Shown: piece by piece, positions 16,793 to 23,507 of the stretch
Layout: the number at the start of each line of letters is the position of its first letter
Numbering within the stretch: position 1 is the first letter of the stretch
DNA from: a virus
Virus record (IMG/VR): IMGVR_UViG_3300046010_002745
Coordinates: 1 to 34,809 of that record
Reading direction: 5' to 3' (one strand)
Length of the DNA: 34,809 nt
Made by a program: the position numbers and the translations under genes
Notes under the pieces: generated by a model
Database searches by the model: none
What the model was told of the DNA's origin: nothing
Seen by the model: only the letters and a program-made list of their open reading frames with translations

Positions 16793-17319
16793 CCGCGGCA
16801 ACGTGGCCGCAGGCCTTTGCCTCGCTCCTCAAGCACGAGGGCGGATACGTCAACCATCCAAGCGACCCCGGCGGCCGCACCAACCTGGGCGTCACGCAAC
16901 GTGTCTGGGAAGAGTGGGTCGGCCACCCAGTCGACGAGGCCGCCATGCGCGCGCTGACACCTGCAATGGTGGAGCCGCTCTATCGCAAGCGGTACTGGGA
17001 CAAGATCCGCGGCGACAACCTGCCGGCCGGCATCGATCTGGCGGTGATGGACTACGCGGTAAACAGCGGCCCGGGCCGGGCGGCGAAGACATTGCAGGAG
17101 GCCGTCGGCATCGCTGCGGATGGGTCAATTGGGCCGAAAACTCTGGCTGCGGTGTCTGACGCAGACGCCCTGACGGTCATCGGCGAGATCTGCAACCTGC
17201 GCCTCGCGTTCCTCCGATCGCTGCCAACCTGGCCGACCTTTGGCAAGGGCTGGTGGGCTCGCGTCGAGAACGTGCGTAAGGAGGCGTCGTCGCTGGCGCG
17301 TCACCCTTCGCAGGAATAG
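16789..17319 (+). CDS. Endolysin, GH108 lysozyme (N-acetylmuramidase)
   Basis: The product has 176 residues and starts at GTG 16789, which overlaps the holin stop. The signature HEGGYVNHPSDPGGRTNLGV (about 16-35) is the GH108 motif, and its first Glu (about residue 17) is the expected catalytic acid. The middle contains YRKRYWDKIRGDNLPAGIDL and VMDYAVNSGPGRAAKTLQ, the usual link to the C-terminal peptidoglycan-binding-3 type region (about 100-170, with GSIGPKTLAAV). It cleaves the glycan strand of peptidoglycan at lysis. No signal peptide or SAR anchor is present, so it should depend on a holin. Its last 19 bases overlap the convergent gene at 17301. Confidence 0.92.
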   Translation: MTAATWPQAFASLLKHEGGYVNHPSDPGGRTNLGVTQRVWEEWVGHPVDEAAMRALTPAMVEPLYRKRYWDKIRGDNLPAGIDLAVMDYAVNSGPGRAAKTLQEAVGIAADGSIGPKTLAAVSDADALTVIGEICNLRLAFLRSLPTWPTFGKGWWARVENVRKEASSLARHPSQE

Positions 17320-17849
17320 ACCGTTTCCGACCGGCGCAGCTTGCGCCACTCCAGCTTGGTCGTGAACGAGGCGTCGCGGAACAGCACCCGGTTGGTAGGC
17401 TGGATCGTCAGGCGCCCGTGCTGCGTCCGCATGAACATGAACTCCTTGGCCTGCGCCGGCGCGTGCGTATAGGCGTCGCCCACCGGAATGGCGGTGAACA
17501 GGTAATCCGCGGCCAGCTCGTCATCAGCCGCCCGCACGATCGCGTCGAGTCCGTCGAGGTAGTCGTAGACGTGCAGCGAGAACTGCGAGCCGTAGCAATC
17601 CCAAGTCTGCGCGTCCTTGATCGTCCATGGCGGCGGGTCATCGCAGAACGCCAAGGCATGCGGCGGCAGGTCTCGGTAGACCGCGCCGCATTCCAGCAGC
17701 ACCGTGCAGCCCCATGCGCGGCCAGGATGACTATGCAAACCGAACCAGACCGCCTGCAGCCATTCGTCGGCGTCGTAGCCGAGGAATGCGCCGTTGACCG
17801 AGACGTACTGGTGGCGCGGCAGGCTGCCGCTGGCGGTGAACAGCGTCAC
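17301..17849 (-). CDS. Hypothetical protein, 182 aa, end of the leftward operon
   Basis: I chose GTG at 17849 because GGGAGG lies 7 bases upstream and the start overlaps the preceding small gene as GTGA. Upstream in-frame codons would run through that gene. The protein is mixed alpha/beta with many aromatic residues (ADEWLQAVWFGLHSHPGRAW, QFSLHVYDYLDGLDAI). It has several scattered Cys and His residues but no recognisable metal cluster, and no membrane segment. It is the last gene of the leftward early operon and meets the endolysin gene tail to tail, overlapping it by 19 bases. I do not recognise the family. Confidence 0.75.
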   Translation of the reverse strand: MTLFTASGSLPRHQYVSVNGAFLGYDADEWLQAVWFGLHSHPGRAWGCTVLLECGAVYRDLPPHALAFCDDPPPWTIKDAQTWDCYGSQFSLHVYDYLDGLDAIVRAADDELAADYLFTAIPVGDAYTHAPAQAKEFMFMRTQHGRLTIQPTNRVLFRDASFTTKLEWRKLRRSETVYSCEG

Positions 17850-17929
17850 GACAGCGCCTCCCAGAACGCGCACACCCACATCGCCAAGTAAGCTGCTACC
17901 GCTATCGCTTCGACGCACGCCCTGCTCAT
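17846..17929 (-). CDS. Tiny membrane peptide, 27 aa
   Basis: The short frame reads from ATG 17929 and overlaps the upstream gene's stop (ATGA at 17926-17929) and the downstream gene's GTG start (GTGA at 17846-17849). Its sequence is hydrophobic over most of its length (ACVEAIAVAAYLAMWVCAF), enough for one membrane helix, with a short polar end. The perfect fit into the chain of stop-start overlaps is the main support. The function is unknown. Confidence 0.6.
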   Translation of the reverse strand: MSRACVEAIAVAAYLAMWVCAFWEALS

Positions 17930-18267
17930 TTCTGAGCACTCTTTTGAACATGCGTTATTTTTGGCGGTGGAAGGCGAAAGAGTGCAGTCCTCCATTGCCC
18001 GTCGACGACGCGATACTGCGTATCCCGATGCATTGCATCTAGGCTGATTGCAATCGTGTCGATTTGCGTGACCGTTGGCATCAACGCTTTTGCGGCGGCG
18101 ATTGCGCCGCGCATGTCGGTGCAGGACAGCTCGCTGATGAATATCTCAACATGCGTCGCGCTCCTCACCCTGATGGAATTGCAGTAACAAAGAAGCGTAT
18201 CGCTCCAATAGAACGTTCCGTGCGGCGTTTTGATGCTGTCGCCTTCATATTCCGTGCTCATCGTCAC
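17926..18267 (-). CDS. Hypothetical protein, 113 aa
   Basis: The start is GTG 18267, which makes a GTGA overlap with the upstream stop; ATG 18261, two codons later, is the alternative. GAGGAGGAAGAA lies just upstream. The protein appears mixed alpha/beta, with beta strands around 15-45 (GTFYWSDTLLCYCNSI) and a helix with RGAIAAAKALMPTVTQIDTI near 55-75. The tail is basic. Cysteines near residues 27, 29 and 49 are present, but the spacing does not form a known zinc motif. I do not recognise it. Expression with the recombination genes is inferred from the unbroken operon. Confidence 0.7.
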   Translation of the reverse strand: MTMSTEYEGDSIKTPHGTFYWSDTLLCYCNSIRVRSATHVEIFISELSCTDMRGAIAAAKALMPTVTQIDTIAISLDAMHRDTQYRVVDGQWRTALFRLPPPKITHVQKSAQK

Positions 18268-18464
18268 TTCTTCCTCCTCTTTCGGTATGGGTTGTCCTTC
18301 AGATAGCCGGGGCTGACGTTGCCCTCATCCCACGCCTCGCCCATGCGGCGGCGGATGAGGCGGTCGATCTCTTTGCTGGCGGCGTCCAAGTACCATCCCT
18401 TGAGTATGCCTTCACCGGACCACTTGCTGGCGAGGCGGTATCCGTCTGTCTTGCGGCGGGTCAT
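18264..18464 (-). CDS. Small basic hypothetical protein, 66 aa
   Basis: It starts at ATG 18464, overlapping the upstream stop as ATGA, and ends in a GTGA overlap. The protein is strongly basic, with KRRKK at the end and IDRLIRRRMGEAWDEG in the middle. It contains a Trp/Gly segment (KWSGEGILKGWYLDAASKEI). Basic small proteins in early phage operons often bind nucleic acid or host proteins, but no fold can be assigned here. The overlap structure supports it as a real gene. Confidence 0.65.
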   Translation of the reverse strand: MTRRKTDGYRLASKWSGEGILKGWYLDAASKEIDRLIRRRMGEAWDEGNVSPGYLKDNPYRKRRKK

Positions 18465-18733
18465 GGATTTCCCTCCAGCGCTTCGCGCGCCCGCCTGCCG
18501 CAGTCGGTCATAATCGCCGGCTCATCGACGAAGACCACAGCAGGGTCAGGATCGCCGCGCCTGCGATGCTCGACAGGGAAGTGGTTACGCTGGTCCGCGT
18601 ACCAACGCAGCGTCTCCCGCAGCCGCTCGGCCTCGGCCAGCAGATAACCCCGGTCGCGGTGCTGCTCCCACATGTCACCCCAGCGGATGTCTCGCTCATG
18701 TCGCGCGCGGATCTCTGCGATTTTGTCGCTCAT
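18461..18733 (-). CDS. Hypothetical protein, 90 aa
   Basis: The start is ATG 18733, overlapping the stop of the Ala-repeat gene as ATGA; longer in-frame readings upstream run through the GC-rich repeat and are not supported. The product is hydrophilic and helical over the first half (SDKIAEIRARHERDIRWGDM, then LLAEAERLRETLRWYADQR), with an acidic C-terminal half (VVFVDEPAIMTDCGRRAREA). The pattern of a short helical protein with a LRWYADQ-type segment is common in phage early regions. No catalytic motif is present. The function is unknown. Confidence 0.7.
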   Translation of the reverse strand: MSDKIAEIRARHERDIRWGDMWEQHRDRGYLLAEAERLRETLRWYADQRNHFPVEHRRRGDPDPAVVFVDEPAIMTDCGRRAREALEGNP

Positions 18734-19314
18734 CGTCCATCCCCCCCTGGATATGGATCTCTGCCCGCCTCGATCTCGCGGCAGATACGTCGTAGTTCCT
18801 TGGCTTGCGCGGCTTTCTCTTTTTTCCCCGCCGCCGTCGCTGCCGCCGTCGCTGCCGCCCACGCCGCCCACGCCGCCCCCACCGCCGCCCACACCGGCGC
18901 TCTCGCCGCCGCCCTCGCCCCAATCGCCCCCACCGCCGCCCTCGCCGCCGCCCTTGCCCCAACCGCCCCCACCGCCGCCCACGCCGCCGCCGCCCGCGCA
19001 TCCTTTAGCTCATCGTCTGTGGCGCGTCCGCGCGCATATCGCTCAGCTACATCGAGGACTGCGACGCTTCGCGGATCGGACATAAGATGCTCAATTCGAC
19101 GCGCGCACCAGACGGCGTAGAGCCTCAAATCTCGGTCTCGGACCTCGACAGCGCGCAGACACCAGAGCGCGTCGTCGATACCGTTGGCATCGAGTATCGT
19201 CTCGATCAGCAGCGGTTCATCGTCGGGCTGCGTCTTATCCAGGTGCCGCAACAGTTTCTCCCAGCCGTCGCAGCAGGGGCTGTGCGCGCGGATTGAGCTC
19301 AGGGTCGTCCTCAT
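18730..19314 (-). CDS. Ala/Trp-rich tandem-repeat protein, 194 aa
   Basis: The N-terminal half is a normal-looking domain (WEKLLRHLDKTQPDDEPLLI, then DDALWCLRAVEVRDRDLRLY and an AVWCARRIEHLM helix) followed by VAERYARGRATDDELKDARA. Residues about 107-166 are a low-complexity Ala-rich array (VGAVGARAAARA, then VGAIGARAAARA, then AAWAAWAAATAAATAAGK). The last 25 residues are charged. Proteins with this layout, a helical head and Ala-Trp repeats, recur in phages of GC-rich hosts, usually annotated as hypothetical. The array is encoded by near-identical DNA repeats and should vary in length. The start overlaps the upstream stop by ATGA. Confidence 0.75.
   Translation of the reverse strand: MRTTLSSIRAHSPCCDGWEKLLRHLDKTQPDDEPLLIETILDANGIDDALWCLRAVEVRDRDLRLYAVWCARRIEHLMSDPRSVAVLDVAERYARGRATDDELKDARAAAAWAAVGAVGARAAARAAVGAIGARAAARAPVWAAVGAAWAAWAAATAAATAAGKKEKAAQAKELRRICREIEAGRDPYPGGDGR
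18904..18981. repeat. Two 39-bp tandem repeats in a longer GC-rich array
   Basis: 18904-18942 and 18943-18981 differ at 3 of 39 positions. They lie in a longer low-complexity stretch (about 18831-19000) that also holds two 12-bp units (gtcgctgccgcc) and short cacgccgcc units. The array is in frame in the leftward gene at 18730-19314, where each 39-bp unit encodes 13 Ala/Gly/Arg-rich residues. Replication slippage is the likely origin. Confidence 0.85.
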
Positions 19315-19481
19315 CGTCCTTCCTCCATTTCCACGACCGCCAGCCCGGCAGCCTCGATTGCCCGGATCGTCTCCATCCAGATGTTCGTTCGAACTCGCCG
19401 CACCCGTTCGGCGGCGTCGAACCAGCCGTCTCCGTAGTCCGAGGCCGCGAGGCGCTCGGCTAGGGCGCGGTGGTCGGTCAC
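19311..19481 (-). CDS. Small hypothetical protein, 56 aa
   Basis: The frame starts at GTG 19481, inside a GTGA overlap with the methyltransferase stop, and ends in an ATGA overlap with the next gene. The product is one or two amphipathic helices (ALAERLAASDYGDGWFDAAE, then ETIRAIEAAGLAVVEMEEG). A longer reading of the frame would run back through the methyltransferase coding region and is rejected. The length and helical content resemble small phage regulators or accessory subunits, but nothing specific can be assigned. Confidence 0.6.
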   Translation of the reverse strand: MTDHRALAERLAASDYGDGWFDAAERVRRVRTNIWMETIRAIEAAGLAVVEMEEGR

Positions 19482-20749
19482 GCGCTCACCTTCGCGATGC
19501 GCTCTCCGATCCACCTCATAACCGGCACCGCCATGCTGTTGCCCAAGGCCTTGTACCGCGGCCCGTCTGGACACTCGGCGGGCGGCTTGCCGCGCCAAGG
19601 GATCGCGGTCCAATCGTCGGGGAATCCTTGGAGGCGCTCGCACTCGCGCGGGGTCAGGCGGCGGACTTGCATGGCGCTTTGCAGGCTGAGTCCGCCTGCG
19701 TTCTGACTGGGTTTATAGCCGTTTGCCGTCATCTCCGGCGCAACGTCGACCTTTCGGGCGGCGTCGAAGTTTTCTTCAAACGCCACCGCCACCGTCGCCG
19801 TGCCGCCCTTTGACCCAGTGCCCATCGCGTGCGTCGTGCCGTCGACGCTGCTGATCGGGTCTTGCGTGGGATGGAACGCCACCGGCACCAGCGGCGTCCC
19901 GCGCCCCGTGCCGTCCTCCGATGCGTCGAAGCCCTCGGCGCGCAGCGAGTGGGCGATCGGCACGAACAGCCCCGCGCCGCCGAGCGCGTGCTGGTCTTCA
20001 AGCCCCTGCTTCTTGCCGAACGCGGCGTTGAGCGTCGGCGCAATGTCGGCGGGCCAGCGCACGTCCGCGATCAGTCCTCCGTCAAGCTCGCAGCCGGTGC
20101 CGAGCCCGCCACCGCCTCGAGTGCGCTCTGCAAGGCTGGGGGCAGGTCTTTGCCCCGCCGCTCGGCGCGGCGCAGGATCCCGGCACACGCCTTCGCGCTC
20201 AAATAGAACCTGGGCGGCACGGCGCTGGTCTCCAGCACATCCGACAACGAACACACGGCGGCGTCGCTGGGCCACTCCGAACCACTGAGCGTCCAGCACC
20301 CGGTAGGCCCACCCGTACCCCAGCTGCCCCAGCGCCCCGAGGAAGGAACCAAAATCCCGTCCTCCCCCGCTGGACAGGACGCCGGGGACGTTCTCCCAGA
20401 CAATCCATGCTGGGGCGCGTCCAGCAGCGCGTCGAAGATCGTCGATTGCATTGGCTAGCCTCACGAACTCAAGGGTCAGGTTGCCGCGCGCGTCCGCGAG
20501 CGAGCCGCGCAGGCCCGCAACGCTGAACGCTTGGCACGGGGTGCCGCCGACCAGCAGGTCGGCGTCTACGATCCACGACTGGTCGCGCAGCACGGTGAAG
20601 TCGCCGTGCAGCGGAACGCCAAGGAAGTGATGCTCTAGGACGGCGCGCGGAAATGGCTCGATCTCCGAGAACGCGAGCGGCGTCCATCCAAGGCTGTGCC
20701 AAGCGGCGCTCGCTGCCTCAATACCGCTGCAGACGGACAGATACCTCAT
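19478..20749 (-). CDS. DNA (cytosine-5-)-methyltransferase
   Basis: This 423-residue C5 methyltransferase carries the standard motifs in order: SVCSGIEAASAAW (motif I, about 5-17), SEIEPF (motif II), GGTPCQAFSVAG with catalytic Cys near 72 (motif IV), WENVPGVL near 118 (motif VI), QRRRRVFVVG near 161 (motif VIII), then a variable target-recognition region (about 180-355). It ends with RRLTPRECERLQGFPDDW (motif IX) and LGNSMAVPV (motif X). I chose ATG 20749 because it overlaps the upstream stop as ATGA. No restriction endonuclease gene is adjacent, so it probably protects phage DNA from host restriction or alters expression. The target sequence cannot be read from sequence alone. Confidence 0.93.
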   Translation of the reverse strand: MRYLSVCSGIEAASAAWHSLGWTPLAFSEIEPFPRAVLEHHFLGVPLHGDFTVLRDQSWIVDADLLVGGTPCQAFSVAGLRGSLADARGNLTLEFVRLANAIDDLRRAAGRAPAWIVWENVPGVLSSGGGRDFGSFLGALGQLGYGWAYRVLDAQWFGVAQRRRRVFVVGCAGDQRRAAQVLFEREGVCRDPAPRRAAGQRPAPSLAERTRGGGGLGTGCELDGGLIADVRWPADIAPTLNAAFGKKQGLEDQHALGGAGLFVPIAHSLRAEGFDASEDGTGRGTPLVPVAFHPTQDPISSVDGTTHAMGTGSKGGTATVAVAFEENFDAARKVDVAPEMTANGYKPSQNAGGLSLQSAMQVRRLTPRECERLQGFPDDWTAIPWRGKPPAECPDGPRYKALGNSMAVPVMRWIGERIAKVSA

Positions 20750-20904
20750 CGCAGCATCGCCAGCACGATCACGACGCCGCCGGTCATCGCGCCGAGGATC
20801 GCGGAGACCATGAGGTAGACCGCCGGGCCTTTCGCCCAGCGGTCCTCTTCCATCCACCCGAACGCCTCTCCGGCGGCGCGGATGTGCGGATTCTCGTCGG
20901 TCAT
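20746..20904 (-). CDS. Small single-pass membrane protein, 52 aa
   Basis: The start ATG 20904 overlaps the RecT stop and the end overlaps the methyltransferase start, both as ATGA. The first 27 residues are polar (DENPHIRAAGEAFGWMEEDR) and the rest form one membrane helix (PAVYLMVSAILGAMTGGVVI) that ends near the C terminus. Its fixed position between two DNA-metabolism genes says only that it is expressed early. It could alter the host membrane or exclude other phages; neither can be shown. Confidence 0.65.
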   Translation of the reverse strand: MTDENPHIRAAGEAFGWMEEDRWAKGPAVYLMVSAILGAMTGGVVIVLAMLR

Positions 20905-21845
20905 CCCGCCACCTCGGCCACCCGGCGGCGGCTCTCCTCCATGATGCGCTCGTGCGCGTCGGGCGACGCGGCGCTGATGTCGTCCAGGTTGCCGCGCTGC
21001 GCGAGCATCACGCGGTCGATGTCCTTGACCGTCTGGGCCTTGCGGATCGCCGCGACGATGGCGCGGGCGCGCTCGGCCAGCTCCTGCGGGAGTGCGCCTG
21101 TCGGGGCGTCCGAGGACGCTGCAGCCGGGGAGTCTGCATCCGACGCGGCAGGCGCGGTGTTGTCGGCCTCTTGTTCCACGTTGTCGAGGAGGGCGTCCAT
21201 CGCCTGCGTCACCGCGGCGAGCGGCGACGAGGCGGGGGGCGGGGTGATGTCGCGCATGGTGACGCTGGTCGGCGCGCTGCCGGCGAGGTCGTCGTCGGCG
21301 TGGATGCCGAGGATCGCCTCGGGCATGTACCTGCGCGCCCACTCGCGCGCGCCGCGGTACGCCAGCATCTGATCGGTGTTCTTCTTCCACTGCTCGTTGC
21401 TGGTCTTCCAGCCCGCGACGGTGCCGATGACCTCGCGCGGCTCGGCGTCACCGACGAGCTTGCCCGACACCGTCACGCTGCGCTGGTCGCCCGCGCCGCT
21501 ATAGCGGTAGTCGAGGCTGCCCTGCAGCTTGCCCGAGGCGTTCACGATCGCGGCGATCAGCTTGCCCTCGTAGCCGAGCTTGCCCGACAAGACGTAGGTG
21601 TGCTGCGCAACCGCGAACGGGTCCATCCGCCACCGGAACGCCTGGGCGGCGACGAGGAAGCAGTCGCCCAGCTTGCCCTCGCCGCGCAGGTGCGCGGGGA
21701 CTAGCGAGGCCGACGACATCAGCTTCGCGACACGCTGCAGCTGGCCGAAGATGTCGCTGTCGAGATAGACGGCGACGGGGTCGTTGAAGTCCACCGAGAC
21801 CGCGCGCGGCGCGGTGGCGGTCGGCAGGTTGGTCACGTTGGTCAT
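20901..21845 (-). CDS. recT: RecT-family single-strand annealing protein
   Basis: The product has 314 residues. The core, about 40-190, matches RecT: LRGEGKLGDCFLVAAQAFRW, MDPFAVAQHTYVLSGKLGYE, YRYSGAGDQRSVTVSGKLVG, and the segment around KTSNEQWKKNTDQMLAYRGA followed by REWARRYMPEAILGIHADDD. These proteins coat single-stranded DNA and anneal complementary strands during phage recombination. The C-terminal 100 residues are an Ala/Asp-rich linker and a helical tail that may bind partners. The gene overlaps the RecE-like nuclease gene by 4 bases, the usual exonuclease-annealase pair. The start ATG 21845 lies within that overlap. Confidence 0.9.
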   Translation of the reverse strand: MTNVTNLPTATAPRAVSVDFNDPVAVYLDSDIFGQLQRVAKLMSSASLVPAHLRGEGKLGDCFLVAAQAFRWRMDPFAVAQHTYVLSGKLGYEGKLIAAIVNASGKLQGSLDYRYSGAGDQRSVTVSGKLVGDAEPREVIGTVAGWKTSNEQWKKNTDQMLAYRGAREWARRYMPEAILGIHADDDLAGSAPTSVTMRDITPPPASSPLAAVTQAMDALLDNVEQEADNTAPAASDADSPAAASSDAPTGALPQELAERARAIVAAIRKAQTVKDIDRVMLAQRGNLDDISAASPDAHERIMEESRRRVAEVAG

Positions 21846-22711
21846 GCGACGTACTCCCTCTGGATGCTGGCTGCGATCTCGTTGGCCGCCCACTGCGGAA
21901 TTCCGATTTCGAGAACACCCGCGGTGTAACCCGGCCAGTCGTTGTCCGCAACAGATTTCGCGAAGCGGCGCAGGATCTGGCGCAGCTGCTGGTCGGCGGC
22001 GCTGGCGGCGTCGGCGCTGAGCGCGGCGACGTAGCCCAGATGCGGGGCGTTGCTGCCGACGACCATGAAGGCGTGCGAGGGCCGCTGGACACCGAGCAGC
22101 CCGGCGACGAGGCGGAACATCGCGTCGCCCAGGTCGTAGCGGAGATTGGCGCAAGTGCGCCGCCATGCGTTCGGCGCGGGATTCGCGGTGGTCTTGAGGT
22201 TCACCGCCAGCCCGGCCCTGCCGATCCACAGGTCGGGACGGCACAGCAGCGTCAGGCCAGTTTCCTCGTCTTTCGCGACCATCGTGACCTCGGCTCGACC
22301 GCCGGCCTCGAGGAGGCGGCGGGCGTCGGGCTGGGCCATGAGCGCGTCGCGCATCGAGATGATCTGCATGTGCGCGTCGAAGCTGATGATCGACCGGCCC
22401 TCCTGCGCGTCGCGCCACGCCCTGCCCTCGCGCGTCGAGAAGTTGAGGCCCTCGGGCTTGACCGCGTAGCGGTGGTGGAAGGCGTCGGCACCCTCCAGGA
22501 TGTAGCAGTGCGCGGCGGTGCCGAGCGCCATCGCGGGCGTGCTGTCCGACTGGATGCGATCCGGGTTACCGCGCCAGAACGCGAAGGCGTGAGCCGGGCA
22601 CTCGGTCTCGTAGGCCACGAGGTCGCTGCCGCTGACCGCCGGGGCCGGGATGCCGGTGCCGGACAGGTAGGCGTCGAACGAAACGTCGTGGTGGATGCCT
22701 TCATCGATCAT
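21842..22711 (-). CDS. RecE-like (exodeoxyribonuclease VIII) PD-(D/E)XK nuclease, atypical active site
   Basis: This 289-residue protein resembles the C-terminal nuclease domain of RecE. It has GTAAHCYILEG near 64-74 (catalytic His), CRPDLWIG near 157 (Asp 160), VNLKTTANP near 170 and RYDLGDAMFR near 193. In E. coli RecE the matching residues are H652, D748, D759 and K761. The spacing is the same here, but the residue at the D759 position is Asn (codon AAC, N171), while the Lys is kept. Activity is therefore uncertain. It would resect DNA ends for the RecT partner encoded next. The start overlaps the upstream small gene by 11 bases. Confidence 0.85.
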   Translation of the reverse strand: MIDEGIHHDVSFDAYLSGTGIPAPAVSGSDLVAYETECPAHAFAFWRGNPDRIQSDSTPAMALGTAAHCYILEGADAFHHRYAVKPEGLNFSTREGRAWRDAQEGRSIISFDAHMQIISMRDALMAQPDARRLLEAGGRAEVTMVAKDEETGLTLLCRPDLWIGRAGLAVNLKTTANPAPNAWRRTCANLRYDLGDAMFRLVAGLLGVQRPSHAFMVVGSNAPHLGYVAALSADAASAADQQLRQILRRFAKSVADNDWPGYTAGVLEIGIPQWAANEIAASIQREYVA

Positions 22712-22853
22712 TGGTCGTCTCCCTCTTGAGCTGGCGGTGGACCCAGCCGCGCAGCGCGGCCATGCGGGACTGCTTCTTGCCGCGCGGGGCGTGAGCCGCC
22801 TTGCGGATCATGCTGCGGTAGACGCGCAACAGCTTGCGGCGTTCGCTGGTCAT
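22701..22853 (-). CDS. Small basic hypothetical protein, 50 aa
   Basis: This frame starts at ATG 22853, overlapping the upstream stop as ATGA, and ends 11 bases inside the RecE-like gene. The product is very basic and helical (TSERRKLLRVYRSMIRKAAH, then PRGKKQSRMAALRGWVHRQL). With about one-third Arg/Lys it likely binds DNA or RNA. It is encoded directly upstream of the recombination pair. I do not recognise it. Confidence 0.65.
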   Translation of the reverse strand: MTSERRKLLRVYRSMIRKAAHAPRGKKQSRMAALRGWVHRQLKRETTNDR

Positions 22854-23032
22854 CGCTTGCCCTCCATCGCGGCGAGCTGGTGCTCCAGCGCGGCGATGCG
22901 CTGGTGCGCCAGAAGATAGTCGAGCGTCTCAGGGTTGAGGTCGCGGGCCAGTTCGACGCGGAGCTGGATGCGCGCGCGGAGCGTCGCGGGCGTGTCCAAC
23001 AGCGCGCGGACGGCGGGCAGGGGGCGGGTCAT
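22850..23032 (-). CDS. Small helical hypothetical protein, 60 aa
   Basis: It starts at ATG 23032 and ends in an ATGA overlap with the next gene. The product is almost entirely amphipathic helix (LRARIQLRVELARDLNPETL, then LLAHQRIAALEHQLAAMEG) with coiled-coil potential at the C terminus. It overlaps the upstream 21-codon membrane peptide by 4 bases. The function is unknown. Confidence 0.65.
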   Translation of the reverse strand: MTRPLPAVRALLDTPATLRARIQLRVELARDLNPETLDYLLAHQRIAALEHQLAAMEGKR

Positions 23033-23094
23033 GCCAGCACCATGATCAGCGCGAGGATGATGCCCATGAGGGCGGGGGCGAGGAGGCCGCGCAT
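23029..23094 (-). CDS. Tiny membrane peptide, 21 aa
   Basis: This frame reads from ATG 23094 to TGA 23029-23031. The product is a single hydrophobic helix after a Met-Arg start (GLLAPALMGIILALIMVLA). It overlaps the upstream stop by one base (TGATG) and the next start as ATGA. Its support is its fit in the operon and its clean membrane-helix composition; no homology can be claimed. Confidence 0.5.
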   Translation of the reverse strand: MRGLLAPALMGIILALIMVLA

Positions 23095-23414
23095 CACTCG
23101 GCGTCCATCTCGTTGCGGATCTCGCGCTCGGTCATGTACGCGAACTCGTCCGTGATCAACTCGCCGGCCTCCATTGCGGTCTTGCAGTCGGCCTCCCACT
23201 GGATCTCGCTGTCCTCGCTGCCGCAGCCGATGCGGGCGTGCTGGGCGACGAGAACGTCGCGCAGGCGCTCCATCGCCGCCTGCACATCGTAAGCCGCGCG
23301 CAGCTTGGCGCTGCGAATGACGCTCAGCGCATCCTCGCACTCGTCGAGGAAGCCCACGCTGCGGATGTGCGTTTCGCCTCGATCGGTGGTGTCCTTCATG
23401 CTCATCATCGACAT
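23094..23414 (-). CDS. Acidic hypothetical protein, first gene of the leftward operon, 106 aa
   Basis: I chose ATG 23414 (protein start MSMMSMKD) because GGGGAGA lies about 8 bases upstream; a longer in-frame start near 23462 would lie in the promoter. The protein is acidic and helical (FLDECEDALSVIRSAKLRAA, then MERLRDVLVAQHARIG), with IQWEADCKTAMEAGELITDE near the end. As the first gene under the operator-bearing promoter it should be expressed very early. Such proteins are often host-takeover factors or DNA mimics, but that is speculation here. Confidence 0.75.
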   Translation of the reverse strand: MSMMSMKDTTDRGETHIRSVGFLDECEDALSVIRSAKLRAAYDVQAAMERLRDVLVAQHARIGCGSEDSEIQWEADCKTAMEAGELITDEFAYMTEREIRNEMDAE

Positions 23415-23457
23415 AGTCTGTCTCCCCGGTTGCGTCGCCGTCGTTGGCGACGGGGAA

Positions 23458-23485
23458 AACATACACCAGCGGTGCAGGCCGTCAA
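23458..23485 (-). promoter_or_regulatory. Leftward early promoter
   Basis: On the minus strand, TTGACG (23480-23485) and TATGTT (23458-23463) are separated by 16 bp, a good sigma-70 match. Operator-like site O_L lies in the spacer and overlaps the -10, so a repressor bound there would block RNA polymerase. The first leftward start codon is about 45 bases downstream of the -10. Confidence 0.7.
23462..23476. promoter_or_regulatory. Operator-like site O_L
   Basis: TACACCAGCGGTGCA is an imperfect inverted repeat of the form TACAC-N5-GTGYA. It sits between the -35 and -10 of the leftward promoter. Two further sites of the same form occur at 23516 and 27323, and I found no others by reading the window. 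Confidence 0.7.
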
Positions 23486-23507
23486 CAGGTTCGCGTAAAT
23501 AGTCTGC

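Noticed and set aside
17333-17347. GGCGCA-GCT-TGCGCC hairpin near the convergent gene ends
   Set aside because: It lies inside the coding end of the leftward gene and has no T tract on either strand, so a terminator call is not supported.
18672-19085. Pro-rich plus-strand frame over the repeat array
   Set aside because: Poly-Pro is the reverse reading of the Ala-rich repeats. The minus frame has ATGA junctions with both neighbours and a normal N-terminal domain.
20653-21704. Plus-strand frames opposite RecT and the small membrane protein
   Set aside because: They oppose a RecT gene with clear family motifs and have no matching neighbours or translation signals.
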